Notes under the pieces: model-generated | The model's input: only the letters and a program-made list of their open reading frames with translations | What the model was told of the DNA's origin: nothing | Databases searched by the model: none | Program-made: the position numbers and the translations under genes | Assembly: GCF_001437205.1 (NCBI RefSeq) | Contig: NZ_JQAZ01000007.1 | Coordinates: 57,271 to 121,270, forward strand | DNA length: 64,000 nt | Direction of reading: 5' to 3' | Source of the DNA: Lactobacillus selangorensis | GTDB taxonomy: Bacteria > Bacillota > Bacilli > Lactobacillales > Lactobacillaceae | Shown here: one piece after another, positions 10,036-18,636 of the stretch | How the letters are laid out: each line of letters begins with the position of its first letter | How positions within the stretch are numbered: the stretch's first letter is position 1

Positions 10036-10839
10036 CTATCTTTTTACAAGACGCTGCTTCTCACCAAAAGTAACTGCTAAAAGATGCTGCAGATCCGCCA
10101 CAGTGACCGTGACCTTTTCTTGTGCAACCTGTTCTTTATTCAGTTCGATAAACGCCGCACTTAAAAATTCAATCATTGTGCCCCGATCACCGGCAATCCA
10201 GAAGAAATCATTTGTGACCGCAGTCGTCATTTTTTTCTCTCGAATAGAATCGCCCCAGTTTGCGGGCAGCAGTTGCATTGTGAGCGCTATTTTCTTTAAG
10301 TGCGCATGATTAATTAGATAATCAAAGCAAGCTTGCAATTGTGCATACAATGAATCGCTATCGTCCACTAACCGCACTGCGCTTCCTTGCTTCCAAGCTT
10401 GCTTGCGAATGGCTTGATCATCTTCATGCCGTAAGATAAACTGCAAGTCAATTGCATCCAATGGCGGCATCGGCACATTGTACGCCTGAATATTGGGCGA
10501 GATTTCCGGCATTCCCAAAAGAAATCGTTTCACACCGCGATATTTCATTTCAAATTGACCGCCATTGCGCCGTTCAGGTAAATTTAGAATCATATCGACC
10601 TGACCATCGTTTCCGGTGACCGCGATCCCATCCATGGCTGGCGTAAACGCCCAGCTCCCGAATTCACCAGGAATAAAGTCAATTGGTGTCGGAAATGTAA
10701 AGCGGCCGTCTTTTTCAAATTTAATCCATAATTTAGCATGCCCAATTTCAAGGTCGCCGATTTTATCGCTGCCATCCCACAGAAAAAAGACTTGCCAATA
10801 AGTAGAACAAATAAACGTTGTTAATTCTTCTTTTGTCAT
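10036..10839 (-). CDS. GT-associated protein with N-terminal beta-rich domain and degenerate GT-like domain (pair C partner)
   Basis: About 267 residues, cytoplasmic, no signal peptide. The N-terminal 110 residues are rich in Trp, Phe and short beta-like strands (WIKFEKDGRFTFPTPIDFIP, SWAFTPAMDGIAV). Similar segments open the genes at 16203 and 17815. The C-terminal half is a weak match to the GT-like neighbour at 10848: the segment where the neighbour has GSRKIILEFLG reads GDRGTMIEFLSA here, but no acidic metal-binding motif and no HGRQV motif remain. It begins 8 bases after its GT-like neighbour; ATG 10839 has GTGAGG upstream. I do not recognise a named family. A non-catalytic partner or scaffold is inferred by analogy to GtfB, which is an inactive partner of GtfA. 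Confidence 0.6.
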   Translation of the reverse strand: MTKEELTTFICSTYWQVFFLWDGSDKIGDLEIGHAKLWIKFEKDGRFTFPTPIDFIPGEFGSWAFTPAMDGIAVTGNDGQVDMILNLPERRNGGQFEMKYRGVKRFLLGMPEISPNIQAYNVPMPPLDAIDLQFILRHEDDQAIRKQAWKQGSAVRLVDDSDSLYAQLQACFDYLINHAHLKKIALTMQLLPANWGDSIREKKMTTAVTNDFFWIAGDRGTMIEFLSAAFIELNKEQVAQEKVTVTVADLQHLLAVTFGEKQRLVKR

Positions 10840-10847
10840 AACAATCC

Positions 10848-11570
10848 TCACTTATGTTTAAACCAAGCGCCGCTCTGCGTTTCCAAAAATTTAAAGACTG
10901 TGCTGACTTGGCGGCCATGAACCAACCGATTATAGAAATAACGATAAGCCACATAGTTTACAAGCCCCATATCAAACGGAAATAAATAGCGGCCTTTATA
11001 AACATGGTCCCGAAAATCCTGTAAAAAAAGATTGGCCATAATGCCTAAAAATTCAAGGATGATCTTGCGTGACCCAAGGATGACACCAGGATTAAGCAGT
11101 TGAAAATTAAAATGTTCCGAGAAAAAGTTGCGCATCTCTAAGGGCTGCTGGTCATCGTCGACAATATAGGACATTGTCAAATCATTTACTTCATCGCCAA
11201 TATACAATTTGTCAGGATCCAGATCGTCAAACGGATCATGCAGCATTTCAACATCGTTTAAATCAACTAAAACAACGTGCTCGATTTCTGGATGGGCTTG
11301 AATAAAATGAAACGCTAAAATCCAGCGCTGGTAATACATACTTAATTCATCAAAATCCTCCGGCAAAGGCATTGTCACAATGTGCAGCCCCGCCTGATTG
11401 GATTTTTCTTCTAGATCAGTCACCACATAAACAGGTGTCGTAAAGCGCATCGTTGACTTGACTAGCGCCTGTGCATATTCATTTAATTGAGGTGGCTCGA
11501 CATTGAGCCGCTGTGGGTCGCCCTTGCCGCCAATAAATTCACTTAAAATAATATTTTTATCTTTGATCAT
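10848..11570 (-). CDS. Putative GT-A-like glycosyltransferase with DxxD motif (pair C catalytic member)
   Basis: About 240 residues, matching the size of its relatives at 17088 and 18637. The frame is open further upstream into the preceding gene, but the ATG at 11570 has GGAG 8 bases upstream and gives the shared N-terminus (KNIILSEFIGG). The centre carries HVVLVDLNDVEMLHDPF, which resembles the acidic metal-binding motif of nucleotide-sugar transferases of the GT8/GT77 type. The C-terminus is NPGVILGSRKIILEFLG, NRLVHGRQVST and GAWFKHK, all shared with the relatives. A role in extending the adhesin glycan is inferred from the location inside the accessory Sec string; the family name is uncertain. 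Confidence 0.65.
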   Translation of the reverse strand: MIKDKNIILSEFIGGKGDPQRLNVEPPQLNEYAQALVKSTMRFTTPVYVVTDLEEKSNQAGLHIVTMPLPEDFDELSMYYQRWILAFHFIQAHPEIEHVVLVDLNDVEMLHDPFDDLDPDKLYIGDEVNDLTMSYIVDDDQQPLEMRNFFSEHFNFQLLNPGVILGSRKIILEFLGIMANLFLQDFRDHVYKGRYLFPFDMGLVNYVAYRYFYNRLVHGRQVSTVFKFLETQSGAWFKHK

Positions 11571-11583
11571 TTCATGTGCTCCT

Positions 11584-13389
11584 TCACTCTGAGAGATCCA
11601 CGACCACCTGTTTATCAAATGCCGGATCTGATTCAAGGTCTTCAACATCCTGATCAAATTCTGCCGTATGCTTGTGCGGAATTTTCACTTTTGTTAAACG
11701 CACGCCCATTTGATACCATTCATATTCTGTATCAATATGCCCAGTATCAATCAGCCAGTAGCCTTTGGAAAATAAATCGTACGTAATTATTTTCGCCGTC
11801 GGGCCTAGCATCAGTAAAACCAACTTTCCTTTACCAAAGGTTTCAATGGCGGCTTCAATTTCGTCGATTTTGTCATAAGCATTTTGAGAGGGACACAATA
11901 TCCGCTGAAGCGAATGTGCATTTTTGAAAAGATCATTGCCCTCGCCGGAACGTGTATTCTTTCCTTCGACAATCAGAATATCTTGGTTGGCCCAGATTTC
12001 CTTTAATTTACGAAAACGGGCGCCGACTTCCGCACGATCTTCATAAATAAAATAAGGTCGCGAAAGATTCGCATTTCCATAAATGCCTGATGTATCGATA
12101 TCCTTAAACATCTTAATTGCTTTGCTACGCAGCTGATGCCAAAAAGTCTGTGCATCTGCTGTATATTGGGTTAACCGTCCAAAAACATCCGGTAAACAAA
12201 TCAACAAATGCTGGTCGGATTGATACGCCAGCACCTCTTTTAAACGCTGGGCAAGTGCTTGATTAGCGGACTGATAAGCAATTGCAGTACCACGAATGAT
12301 ATCAAATTCACCATCGCCCAAACGGGCAACAGACGCATGATGGTCCAAAATATAATCAATCGTCGCCATGATGCCCATCACATGAATATTATTAATTAAA
12401 GCCGGTTTATCATGGATTTGTAACTTCCAATCACGATCTAAGTACAATTGTTCCGTTTTAAGCACTGCCTGGCGTGTGAAATAGCCATTTCTTAACATTG
12501 TTCCGAATGCCTGTACCCGTCGTTGTAAATTCCATAAGTCAGAATCATGCAGCGCTGCGAAAATTGAATCAATTTCATCAACAGATTGAATTGCATACCC
12601 CAAGTGATTCTCAGTCACTAGCTGTGCGGCGGGGGGCCCTTGCCAGACAAAAACGGGCATCCCCAATGCTAAATACATCACAACTTCACAGGGCAGATTA
12701 TATTTTGAATAATTGTCACCGTGCCGGGCAAGTCCAAACCCATTCGGCATCTTGTCAATCATTTCATGCGTCGAGGTCGTGCGGATCACATTAGAATCAG
12801 GATGATTGTAGTTTCCAATTGCGATAATCGGGGCATTAACGGACCAGTTCGTTATGACATCGCTGTCTTGATCATGACCGGCTAAAATGACTTTTTTATC
12901 CGGCAAAGCTTCTGAAAATGATTTGTCCGTTTTAAAATCCCAACAATTTTGTAAGAGAAACGGCGTCCCAACAGCCTCTTGGCGTAATTCTGCTTCCATC
13001 GCCTGCGTTGGAATAATGTTTGCTCGTGAAATTCGCAGCAATCTAGCCTCATCAAAACCCGGATTATAAAAATGAAGCCGTTTATAATCATGCACAACCG
13101 GAACAATATATATTCCTCGAAAAGAGGCACGTTCGATAAATGTCATTTCAAATTGCTCGTCAATGTGAGACGGATATTGATAAATCAATAAATCACCTGG
13201 TTTTACACCGGCCAGAATGCCATCAATTCTTGCTGTCAACGCTTCATAGGATTCATCGTTGCGCTGGTAGGTCTCAATATTGACATAATCATAGCCTAAT
13301 TCATGAACAAATTCGGTGTAGTCTTGTGCCTCTTTAAGAAGCAGATCATCGTGTTGATTCGTAATAATTCGTGTGACCCACTTTTTCAT
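11584..13389 (-). CDS. Gtf3::GT-D fusion glycosyltransferase, copy 4
   Basis: About 601 residues, two-domain layout as in the other copies. The Gtf3-like half has MKKWVTRII, GDLLIYQYPSHID, FDEARLLRISRANIIPT and MYLALGMPVFVWQ. The GT-D half has VARLGDGEFDII (the DGE motif is kept although Phe is replaced by Leu), LSRPYF, IVEGKNTRSGEGND and LLMLGPTAKIITYDL. It is closest in sequence to copy 5, both starting MKKW instead of MTKW, so these two probably arose by a later duplication. ATG 13389 matches the paralog start. It is 17 bases downstream of copy 5 and 13 bases upstream of the pair C genes. Confidence 0.82.
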   Translation of the reverse strand: MKKWVTRIITNQHDDLLLKEAQDYTEFVHELGYDYVNIETYQRNDESYEALTARIDGILAGVKPGDLLIYQYPSHIDEQFEMTFIERASFRGIYIVPVVHDYKRLHFYNPGFDEARLLRISRANIIPTQAMEAELRQEAVGTPFLLQNCWDFKTDKSFSEALPDKKVILAGHDQDSDVITNWSVNAPIIAIGNYNHPDSNVIRTTSTHEMIDKMPNGFGLARHGDNYSKYNLPCEVVMYLALGMPVFVWQGPPAAQLVTENHLGYAIQSVDEIDSIFAALHDSDLWNLQRRVQAFGTMLRNGYFTRQAVLKTEQLYLDRDWKLQIHDKPALINNIHVMGIMATIDYILDHHASVARLGDGEFDIIRGTAIAYQSANQALAQRLKEVLAYQSDQHLLICLPDVFGRLTQYTADAQTFWHQLRSKAIKMFKDIDTSGIYGNANLSRPYFIYEDRAEVGARFRKLKEIWANQDILIVEGKNTRSGEGNDLFKNAHSLQRILCPSQNAYDKIDEIEAAIETFGKGKLVLLMLGPTAKIITYDLFSKGYWLIDTGHIDTEYEWYQMGVRLTKVKIPHKHTAEFDQDVEDLESDPAFDKQVVVDLSE

Positions 13390-13406
13390 AACTTCATTCA
13401 TCCTCT

Positions 13407-15164
13407 CTAGTCTGATAAATCTGCAACCACCTGCGCATCAAACTTAGAATCTTGTTCAAGGTCTTCCGCATCATAATTAAATTCAGCTGTATGCTTGTGC
13501 GGAATTTTAATCTTCTCTAAGCGGGCGCCCCTGCGATACCATTCATATTCGGAATCCATATGGCCACTATCAATCAGCCAAAAGCCTTTCTGAAATAAAT
13601 CATAGACGATTACCTTTGCGGTTGGGCCCAGCATGAGCAATATCAATTTATTTTCGCCATACTGTTCGATTGCAGCCTCGATTGCATCGATTTTGGCATA
13701 CGCATTTTGGGCGGGACACAGAATTCTTTCAATCGAGTGCGCATTGGCAAATAAATCATTATCTTCCCCTGAACGAGAAAGTTTTCCCTCAACAATCAGT
13801 AAGTCTTGGTCCTGCCAAATCTTTTTCAGGGCTGTAAAACGAGGACCGGCTTGCGCACGATCTTCATAGCTAAAATACGGACGCGACATATCCGTTGTCC
13901 CATAAAATCCCGATGTATCGATATCCTTAAACATCGTCAGCACATTCCCACGCCGGCGCCGCCAAAACGGCTGCATAAACGGCTTAAATTTGTCTAAATT
14001 ACCAAAAATATCGGGCAAACAGATTAACAAATCCTGGTTCGATTGATACGCCAAAACTTGCTTCAGCCGTTTAGCCAGCGACGCATCTGCCGTTTGATAC
14101 GGGATGCTGCCGCCACGGATAACATCAAATTCACCATCCCCAAACCGAGCTACTGAAGGATGATTGTCGAGAATATAGGTAATCGTATCACTGATATCCA
14201 TGACATGAATGCCGTCAATCGGCTGTGGCTTTGTTTGACTTTTCAAATGCCAATCACGGTTTAAAAAGAAATGTTCCGCCTTCAAAAGGGTCTGGCGTGT
14301 AAAATAACCGGTGCGCAGCAGTTGCCCAAAAGCCTGCGCACGTGTTTGCAGCTCCCACAATTCCTTGGCGCCGATTTGGGCAAAAATTGTTTGAATCTCA
14401 TCCGCAGACTGAATCACATAGCCAAGATGATTGTCGGCAACCAGCTGTGCAATTGGCGTTCCTTGCCAAACAAAAACCGGCATCCCTAAAGCAAGATACA
14501 ACATGACTTCTGGCGGAATCCGATATGAATCATCCGTTTGACGTGCCAAACCGAAACCATTCGGCAGCCCAGCAATCAGCTTGTCGACCGTTTGGGCATG
14601 AACGACCCGAATCGAATCCGGCAAGGAGGTGCCTGCTGCGTCCTGATCAGCAGCAACAACAACTTTTTTTTCTGGCAAAGCTGCATGAAAAGGCGTGTCT
14701 GTTTTAAAATCCCAGCATTCTTGAAGAATATAGGGAGCCCCTACCCCTTGCTGCCGTAATAACTGGCCAGCCGCTGCAGTTGGAATAATCGCCGCATTAG
14801 CCATCGTCATCAACCGTGCTTCATGAAAACCATCATCTGCCAGTTGATGGAAGTGATGGTAATCGTGCAGTACCGGCATAATCTGAATTCCTTGATAGGC
14901 CGTCCGTTCAATAAAGGTAACTTCAAACTGGGCATCAATATGTGACGGATATTGATAAATCAACAGATCACCTGGCTGAACACCCGCTAAAAAGCCATCA
15001 ATGTGCGCCGTCAAAGCTTCATACGACTCCGCACCACGCTGATAGCTGTTAATATCCAGATATTCATAGCCCATTTCATGTGCAAACGCCGCAAAATCAT
15101 TGACCTCTTTATCGGCAAGTGTGTCCTGCTGAGCGCTAATGATTCGTGTGACCCATTTTTTCAT
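13407..15164 (-). CDS. Gtf3::GT-D fusion glycosyltransferase, copy 5
   Basis: About 585 residues from the ATG at 15164, which has AGAGG upstream and aligns with the MKKWVTRII start of copy 4. The open frame extends 22 codons further into the preceding gene, but that part has no counterpart in the paralogs. The Gtf3-like half keeps GDLLIYQYPSHID, FHEARLMTMANAAIIPT and MLYLALGMPVFVWQ, and is slightly shorter before PPEVML. The GT-D half has VARFGDGEFDVI, MSRPYF, IVEGKLSRSGEDND and LLMLGPTAKVIVYDL. All catalytic-type motifs are kept. It is the first fusion gene in transcription order after the stand-alone Gtf3 gene. Confidence 0.82.
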   Translation of the reverse strand: MKKWVTRIISAQQDTLADKEVNDFAAFAHEMGYEYLDINSYQRGAESYEALTAHIDGFLAGVQPGDLLIYQYPSHIDAQFEVTFIERTAYQGIQIMPVLHDYHHFHQLADDGFHEARLMTMANAAIIPTAAAGQLLRQQGVGAPYILQECWDFKTDTPFHAALPEKKVVVAADQDAAGTSLPDSIRVVHAQTVDKLIAGLPNGFGLARQTDDSYRIPPEVMLYLALGMPVFVWQGTPIAQLVADNHLGYVIQSADEIQTIFAQIGAKELWELQTRAQAFGQLLRTGYFTRQTLLKAEHFFLNRDWHLKSQTKPQPIDGIHVMDISDTITYILDNHPSVARFGDGEFDVIRGGSIPYQTADASLAKRLKQVLAYQSNQDLLICLPDIFGNLDKFKPFMQPFWRRRRGNVLTMFKDIDTSGFYGTTDMSRPYFSYEDRAQAGPRFTALKKIWQDQDLLIVEGKLSRSGEDNDLFANAHSIERILCPAQNAYAKIDAIEAAIEQYGENKLILLMLGPTAKVIVYDLFQKGFWLIDSGHMDSEYEWYRRGARLEKIKIPHKHTAEFNYDAEDLEQDSKFDAQVVADLSD

Positions 15165-15177
15165 TGTCTGATTACCT

Positions 15178-16188
15178 CTAATCTGCTTGCAAATGTAGTT
15201 TTTCACCATATAGAATTTGCTGTTCGACATTCAATAATAAATGCCGGGCAAAATAGCCATTGCGAACCAATGGCGCAAACTTTTGCACATGCTGCTGGCG
15301 TTCTGCTAAATCTTGGTCCGAAAGCGAACTCATCAAAACATCGATGTCATCCAAGGAACTGATTAAATAACCTAAATGATTTTCAGCAATGAAGGGCGCA
15401 ATCCCAGCATCCTTCCACACAATCACGGGTAATCCCTTGGCTAAGTATAGTGAAATTTTATAAGGATTGTTATATTTCGTGTAATTACCATAAGTATCGC
15501 CAGTATCCCATGCCAGTCCTAAGGCATTCGGCAACTGGTCGAATAAGGTTGTCTGGTCGAATTGGCCGCGATAATCAACGTTCGGGGCCGGAATCTGATC
15601 ATTGTTGGGCCCAAATGCAATGAGCGGCGTTTCCTGCTGCCACGTACTCAATAAATCGGATTTAATAAAAGTCCCTGCTAAAACGACTTTCCGTTCCAAT
15701 GGCTTCGTATTCAGCGGCTGAGTCGTCAAATAATCCCATTCATGCTGCAAAATCATCGGTTGATGTGCCCCGGCATCACGGAGTACTTTTTCCAAACTCG
15801 AATTAGCCACTACATTCGCCGCCGTCAAGTTCAGATACAAAATTTCATCAAACCCAGGATCTACACCAAAGCGGACCATTTCAGCATCATGCACAAACGG
15901 CACAAAGTTGACATGACGGACATACATGTGCTCGCCAAAGCTGACTTCAAATTGGTTGCCAATATAAGCCGGATATTGATACACCAGCAAATCGCCCGGC
16001 CGCACCGCAGCCGTCAAGCCATCAATGCGGCCATAAAGACCATCCATGCTTTCACCTTTACGGTCGTAGCGCTGAATATCCAAATAGCGATATCCCATTT
16101 GATGGGCAATCAATGCTAAATCACCTTTCGATTTAGAAACGGCATCTTTCGATTCCGGCTCCAGAACTCTTGTTATCCACTTTGTCAT
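15178..16188 (-). CDS. Stand-alone Gtf3-like glycosyltransferase (no GT-D domain)
   Basis: 336 residues, the usual length of single-domain Gtf3 (glucosyltransferase 3) of serine-rich adhesin clusters. It begins MTKWITRVL and has GDLLVYQYPAYIG, FDEILYLNLTAANVV, then KISLYLAKGLPVIVWKDAG and a C-terminal helix region ending VEQQILYGEKLHLQAD. It stops where the fusion genes pass into their GT-D half, so it may be either the ancestor of the fusions or a derivative. In streptococci Gtf3 transfers glucose to the first GlcNAc on the adhesin in the cytoplasm; the same role is inferred here. It is 13 bases from copy 5 and 14 bases from the pair B partner gene. Confidence 0.8.
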   Translation of the reverse strand: MTKWITRVLEPESKDAVSKSKGDLALIAHQMGYRYLDIQRYDRKGESMDGLYGRIDGLTAAVRPGDLLVYQYPAYIGNQFEVSFGEHMYVRHVNFVPFVHDAEMVRFGVDPGFDEILYLNLTAANVVANSSLEKVLRDAGAHQPMILQHEWDYLTTQPLNTKPLERKVVLAGTFIKSDLLSTWQQETPLIAFGPNNDQIPAPNVDYRGQFDQTTLFDQLPNALGLAWDTGDTYGNYTKYNNPYKISLYLAKGLPVIVWKDAGIAPFIAENHLGYLISSLDDIDVLMSSLSDQDLAERQQHVQKFAPLVRNGYFARHLLLNVEQQILYGEKLHLQAD

Positions 16189-16202
16189 ATTGTTGTCTTC
16201 TT

Positions 16203-17078
16203 TCAGTTAATCCAGGTTTTGGCCGTTTGATACTGTCCTAATGTCGTTACTTGACGGCCATGAACAAGCCGTGCCCCCATGTTTTCATACAGAACGCGAT
16301 TGATGCCCTCCGTAGAAATCGTTTTTCTAATTAAAAGCAGGGTTAGAAATTCTAGTACAATTGAACGACTGCCCAATAAAACCGTCGGGTCTAACTTCTG
16401 CACTTTGCGTTGTTCATTTAAGGCAATCCATTCCGTTGTGTCGCCCACGTACAATAAATGAGCCTGCATTTCTAAAAAGGGATTTCTGAGCACACGATGA
16501 TGGGCACCCAAAAGTGCAATTTGCTGCCACTGCGGATGTGCCAGAATCAATTGGACTAATTGGGACCAGTCGGAACGTTTTCTAAGGACAGCCGGCACAA
16601 CGTGTATGCCTAAGTCAGACGCACTCTGCTGCAGCGGTGACGTTGTTCCCATACCAATTTGAATAATCACTTGGCCTGATTGCACAATCGGCGTAACAAC
16701 TGCGGCCCGTACAAATAACGGCTGCGGCGCAATTTGCAGATTTAAAATTGCATCAATCGCCGCATAACAAGAAAAGACATCGGTTCCATTCGGGTCACGC
16801 ATCACTAACTGATCCGCTATTTGTTCAGGAACGGTTAGCCGTTGGACGATTTTTTTGTCTGCATCCCGCAGCTCAACGAATTGTTGGGCCTCATCAAAGG
16901 TCCAATAATGCAGCCCTGGATCAAAGTCAAAATGTGCTTCCGAAAACAGCTCGCCTGTTTCTGAAAACGAATAGTTTAATAAGCCGCCTGTTTCTCCCAT
17001 TTTAATCACTTGTGTGCCTTGGCGCCGCAGAATCCACCGATGTCCTTTTAACTGATTATAAATGCCCTGCCGATCCAT
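16203..17078 (-). CDS. GT-associated protein with N-terminal beta-rich domain and degenerate GT-like domain (pair B partner)
   Basis: 291 residues and the most informative member of its type, because its C-terminal half is still clearly related to the GT-like proteins. It keeps VLLGSRSIVLEFL and ARLVHGRQVTT, and RNPFLEMQAHLLYVGD where relatives have HDPF...KLYIGDE. The acidic motif itself is gone: relatives have DLNDV, this protein has GAHHRV. The N-terminal 110 residues are a beta-rich, Trp/Phe-rich domain (FDFDPGLHYWTFDEAQQ, DPNGTDVFSCY) shared with the genes at 10036 and 17815. GGAGG precedes the ATG. Probably non-catalytic and partnered with the gene 9 bases upstream; this is inference. 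Confidence 0.62.
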   Translation of the reverse strand: MDRQGIYNQLKGHRWILRRQGTQVIKMGETGGLLNYSFSETGELFSEAHFDFDPGLHYWTFDEAQQFVELRDADKKIVQRLTVPEQIADQLVMRDPNGTDVFSCYAAIDAILNLQIAPQPLFVRAAVVTPIVQSGQVIIQIGMGTTSPLQQSASDLGIHVVPAVLRKRSDWSQLVQLILAHPQWQQIALLGAHHRVLRNPFLEMQAHLLYVGDTTEWIALNEQRKVQKLDPTVLLGSRSIVLEFLTLLLIRKTISTEGINRVLYENMGARLVHGRQVTTLGQYQTAKTWIN

Positions 17079-17087
17079 ATTTTCCTC

Positions 17088-17822
17088 CTAACGACACTTA
17101 AACCAAGCATCACTGTGCTGTTGTTCAAAACCGAGAATGGATGACACTTGACGACCGTGAACAAGCTGAGCGGCAAAATAGGAATAAGCCACTTGATTAA
17201 AAAGTGCAAGCAGTTGCTGATTGCTGATATCTGTCTGGGCAAATTCATGCATATATTCCTGTCCTTTTTGGATCAATATTCCCAAGCAGGACAACAAAAT
17301 GGAACGATCGCCTAAAATTAAACAATTGCTTAACGCTTGAAGCCGCCGATTTTGTTTCAAAAAAGCGGCCGTTTCAGGTGTCACCTGATTGCCGATCACC
17401 AGTCCTGCAATCGCAATAAAATCATCCGCCACATACAGTTTATGTAAAGCCATTTCATCAAATGGATTTTTCAATAACTGCACTTCGTTGGCCGAACAAA
17501 ATGCCGCACTGGCAACTTCCGAATGTTCCTGCAGAAATGAAAAGGCCCATTGCAAACGGGCAAAATTATTATTTTGTGTTTTAACGGCACTCCGATCGAC
17601 AAATAAACCAAATTGTTCGGGAACTGATAAGTTTGTCTTTACATACAGCGGCAGCATCTTAGCCGTTACCGTAGTAGCCAAGCGCTGAATTTGTTTCAAT
17701 TTTTCCGCATTCTGATTCACATCCGGTAATGGTTCATAAGCCATTACGATATTGCGCTGAACGGCTTGATGAGGCCGTCCCATTACCGGCACTTCGTCTA
17801 ACTGATAAATCTCATCATTCAT
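17088..17822 (-). CDS. GT-like protein of pair B with eroded acidic motif
   Basis: 244 residues, same family as the genes at 10848 and 18637. It ends with AQLVHGRQVSSILGF and DAWFKCR and has LLKNPFDEMALHKLYVADDF. Where its relatives carry DLNDV or DLGDV it has SANEV, so the putative metal-binding Asp residues are missing. The ILGDRSILLSCLGIL segment matches the relatives' GSRKIILEFLG. It may be inactive as a transferase or use another residue. The start codon overlaps the stop of the preceding gene by 8 bases, with GGGAGGG upstream, so translation is coupled. Confidence 0.6.
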   Translation of the reverse strand: MNDEIYQLDEVPVMGRPHQAVQRNIVMAYEPLPDVNQNAEKLKQIQRLATTVTAKMLPLYVKTNLSVPEQFGLFVDRSAVKTQNNNFARLQWAFSFLQEHSEVASAAFCSANEVQLLKNPFDEMALHKLYVADDFIAIAGLVIGNQVTPETAAFLKQNRRLQALSNCLILGDRSILLSCLGILIQKGQEYMHEFAQTDISNQQLLALFNQVAYSYFAAQLVHGRQVSSILGFEQQHSDAWFKCR

Positions 17823-18624
17823 CTGTCATAGCCCTCCCATCAGCTTGAAGTTTTAGGATTCGACCCACAAAATATTGATTGCATAACGCACTTAAAGTGC
17901 TGTCTGTCATTTGAGCTGGCGCTAATGTTTCTTCAAATTGCAGCTGTCCCAAAAGCTCAATCAAAATGGCACGTGTGCCGCCAATTCCCACCAATTGGTT
18001 ACGCTGGTAAATCATTGTGATTTTATCCGGACCAAACTGATTCAGCAGCTTTTCTGAACCTGCTTGTGACGCAAAAACGGTGTGCCAATTGGGATGATCC
18101 AATAACACTTGGTAAGCCTGCTTCCAAAACTGGTTGGTGTGAATCGAAGGCCCCACAAAAACACTTAGTAGCTCTAAAGACGGGAACAACGTCGGGGCAT
18201 CAGCGGCTGTGAGCTGCACCAGCGCCGCAGCGGTTGCAGTGTGTGCGTCAGCAGCCAGCAGCGGTGCTGGTGCCCATTTAGCCATCCGATTCACCTCTAC
18301 ACTCGGATAACAATGGAAAAGATCGTCCGAATCCTTAATTCGCAGGATATACTCGCCGTTTTTCATGTATGGCATTTCCAATACAGACACAAGCTGCATA
18401 TTTTCGTTTAATAATTCGATTTGTTGCTGTTTCTCATTCCAGCGCCAAAAACGCGGCGCAGGCAGAAAGTCGATGACAGTGGCCGCATAATCTAAACAAC
18501 CATTTTGCTTAAATTGGAACGCCCAGACACCTGCGTTTTTGCCTAATACCATATTGACCCAGCCGTTTTTTGCAAAGCGCCAAACATAATTTTGAATGCT
18601 GTGAAAAATTCCTTCTGTTGTCAC
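17815..18624 (-). CDS. GT-associated protein with N-terminal beta-rich domain and degenerate GT-like domain (pair A partner)
   Basis: About 269 residues from a GTG start at 18624 with AGGGTGA upstream. The N-terminal domain (YVWRFAKNGWVNMVLGKNAG, WAFQFKQNGCLDYA, DFLPAPRFWRWNE, DSDDLFHCYPSVEV) matches the start of the 16203 protein segment by segment. The C-terminal half has only traces of the GT-like fold (GGTRAILIELLGQL in place of GSRKIILEFLG) and no acidic motif or HGRQV motif. It follows its GT-like neighbour by 12 bases and overlaps the next gene. No named family recognised; a binding or stabilising partner role is inferred from the pairing. Confidence 0.58.
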   Translation of the reverse strand: MTTEGIFHSIQNYVWRFAKNGWVNMVLGKNAGVWAFQFKQNGCLDYAATVIDFLPAPRFWRWNEKQQQIELLNENMQLVSVLEMPYMKNGEYILRIKDSDDLFHCYPSVEVNRMAKWAPAPLLAADAHTATAAALVQLTAADAPTLFPSLELLSVFVGPSIHTNQFWKQAYQVLLDHPNWHTVFASQAGSEKLLNQFGPDKITMIYQRNQLVGIGGTRAILIELLGQLQFEETLAPAQMTDSTLSALCNQYFVGRILKLQADGRAMTDE

Positions 18625-18636
18625 GTGTTCGTCACC

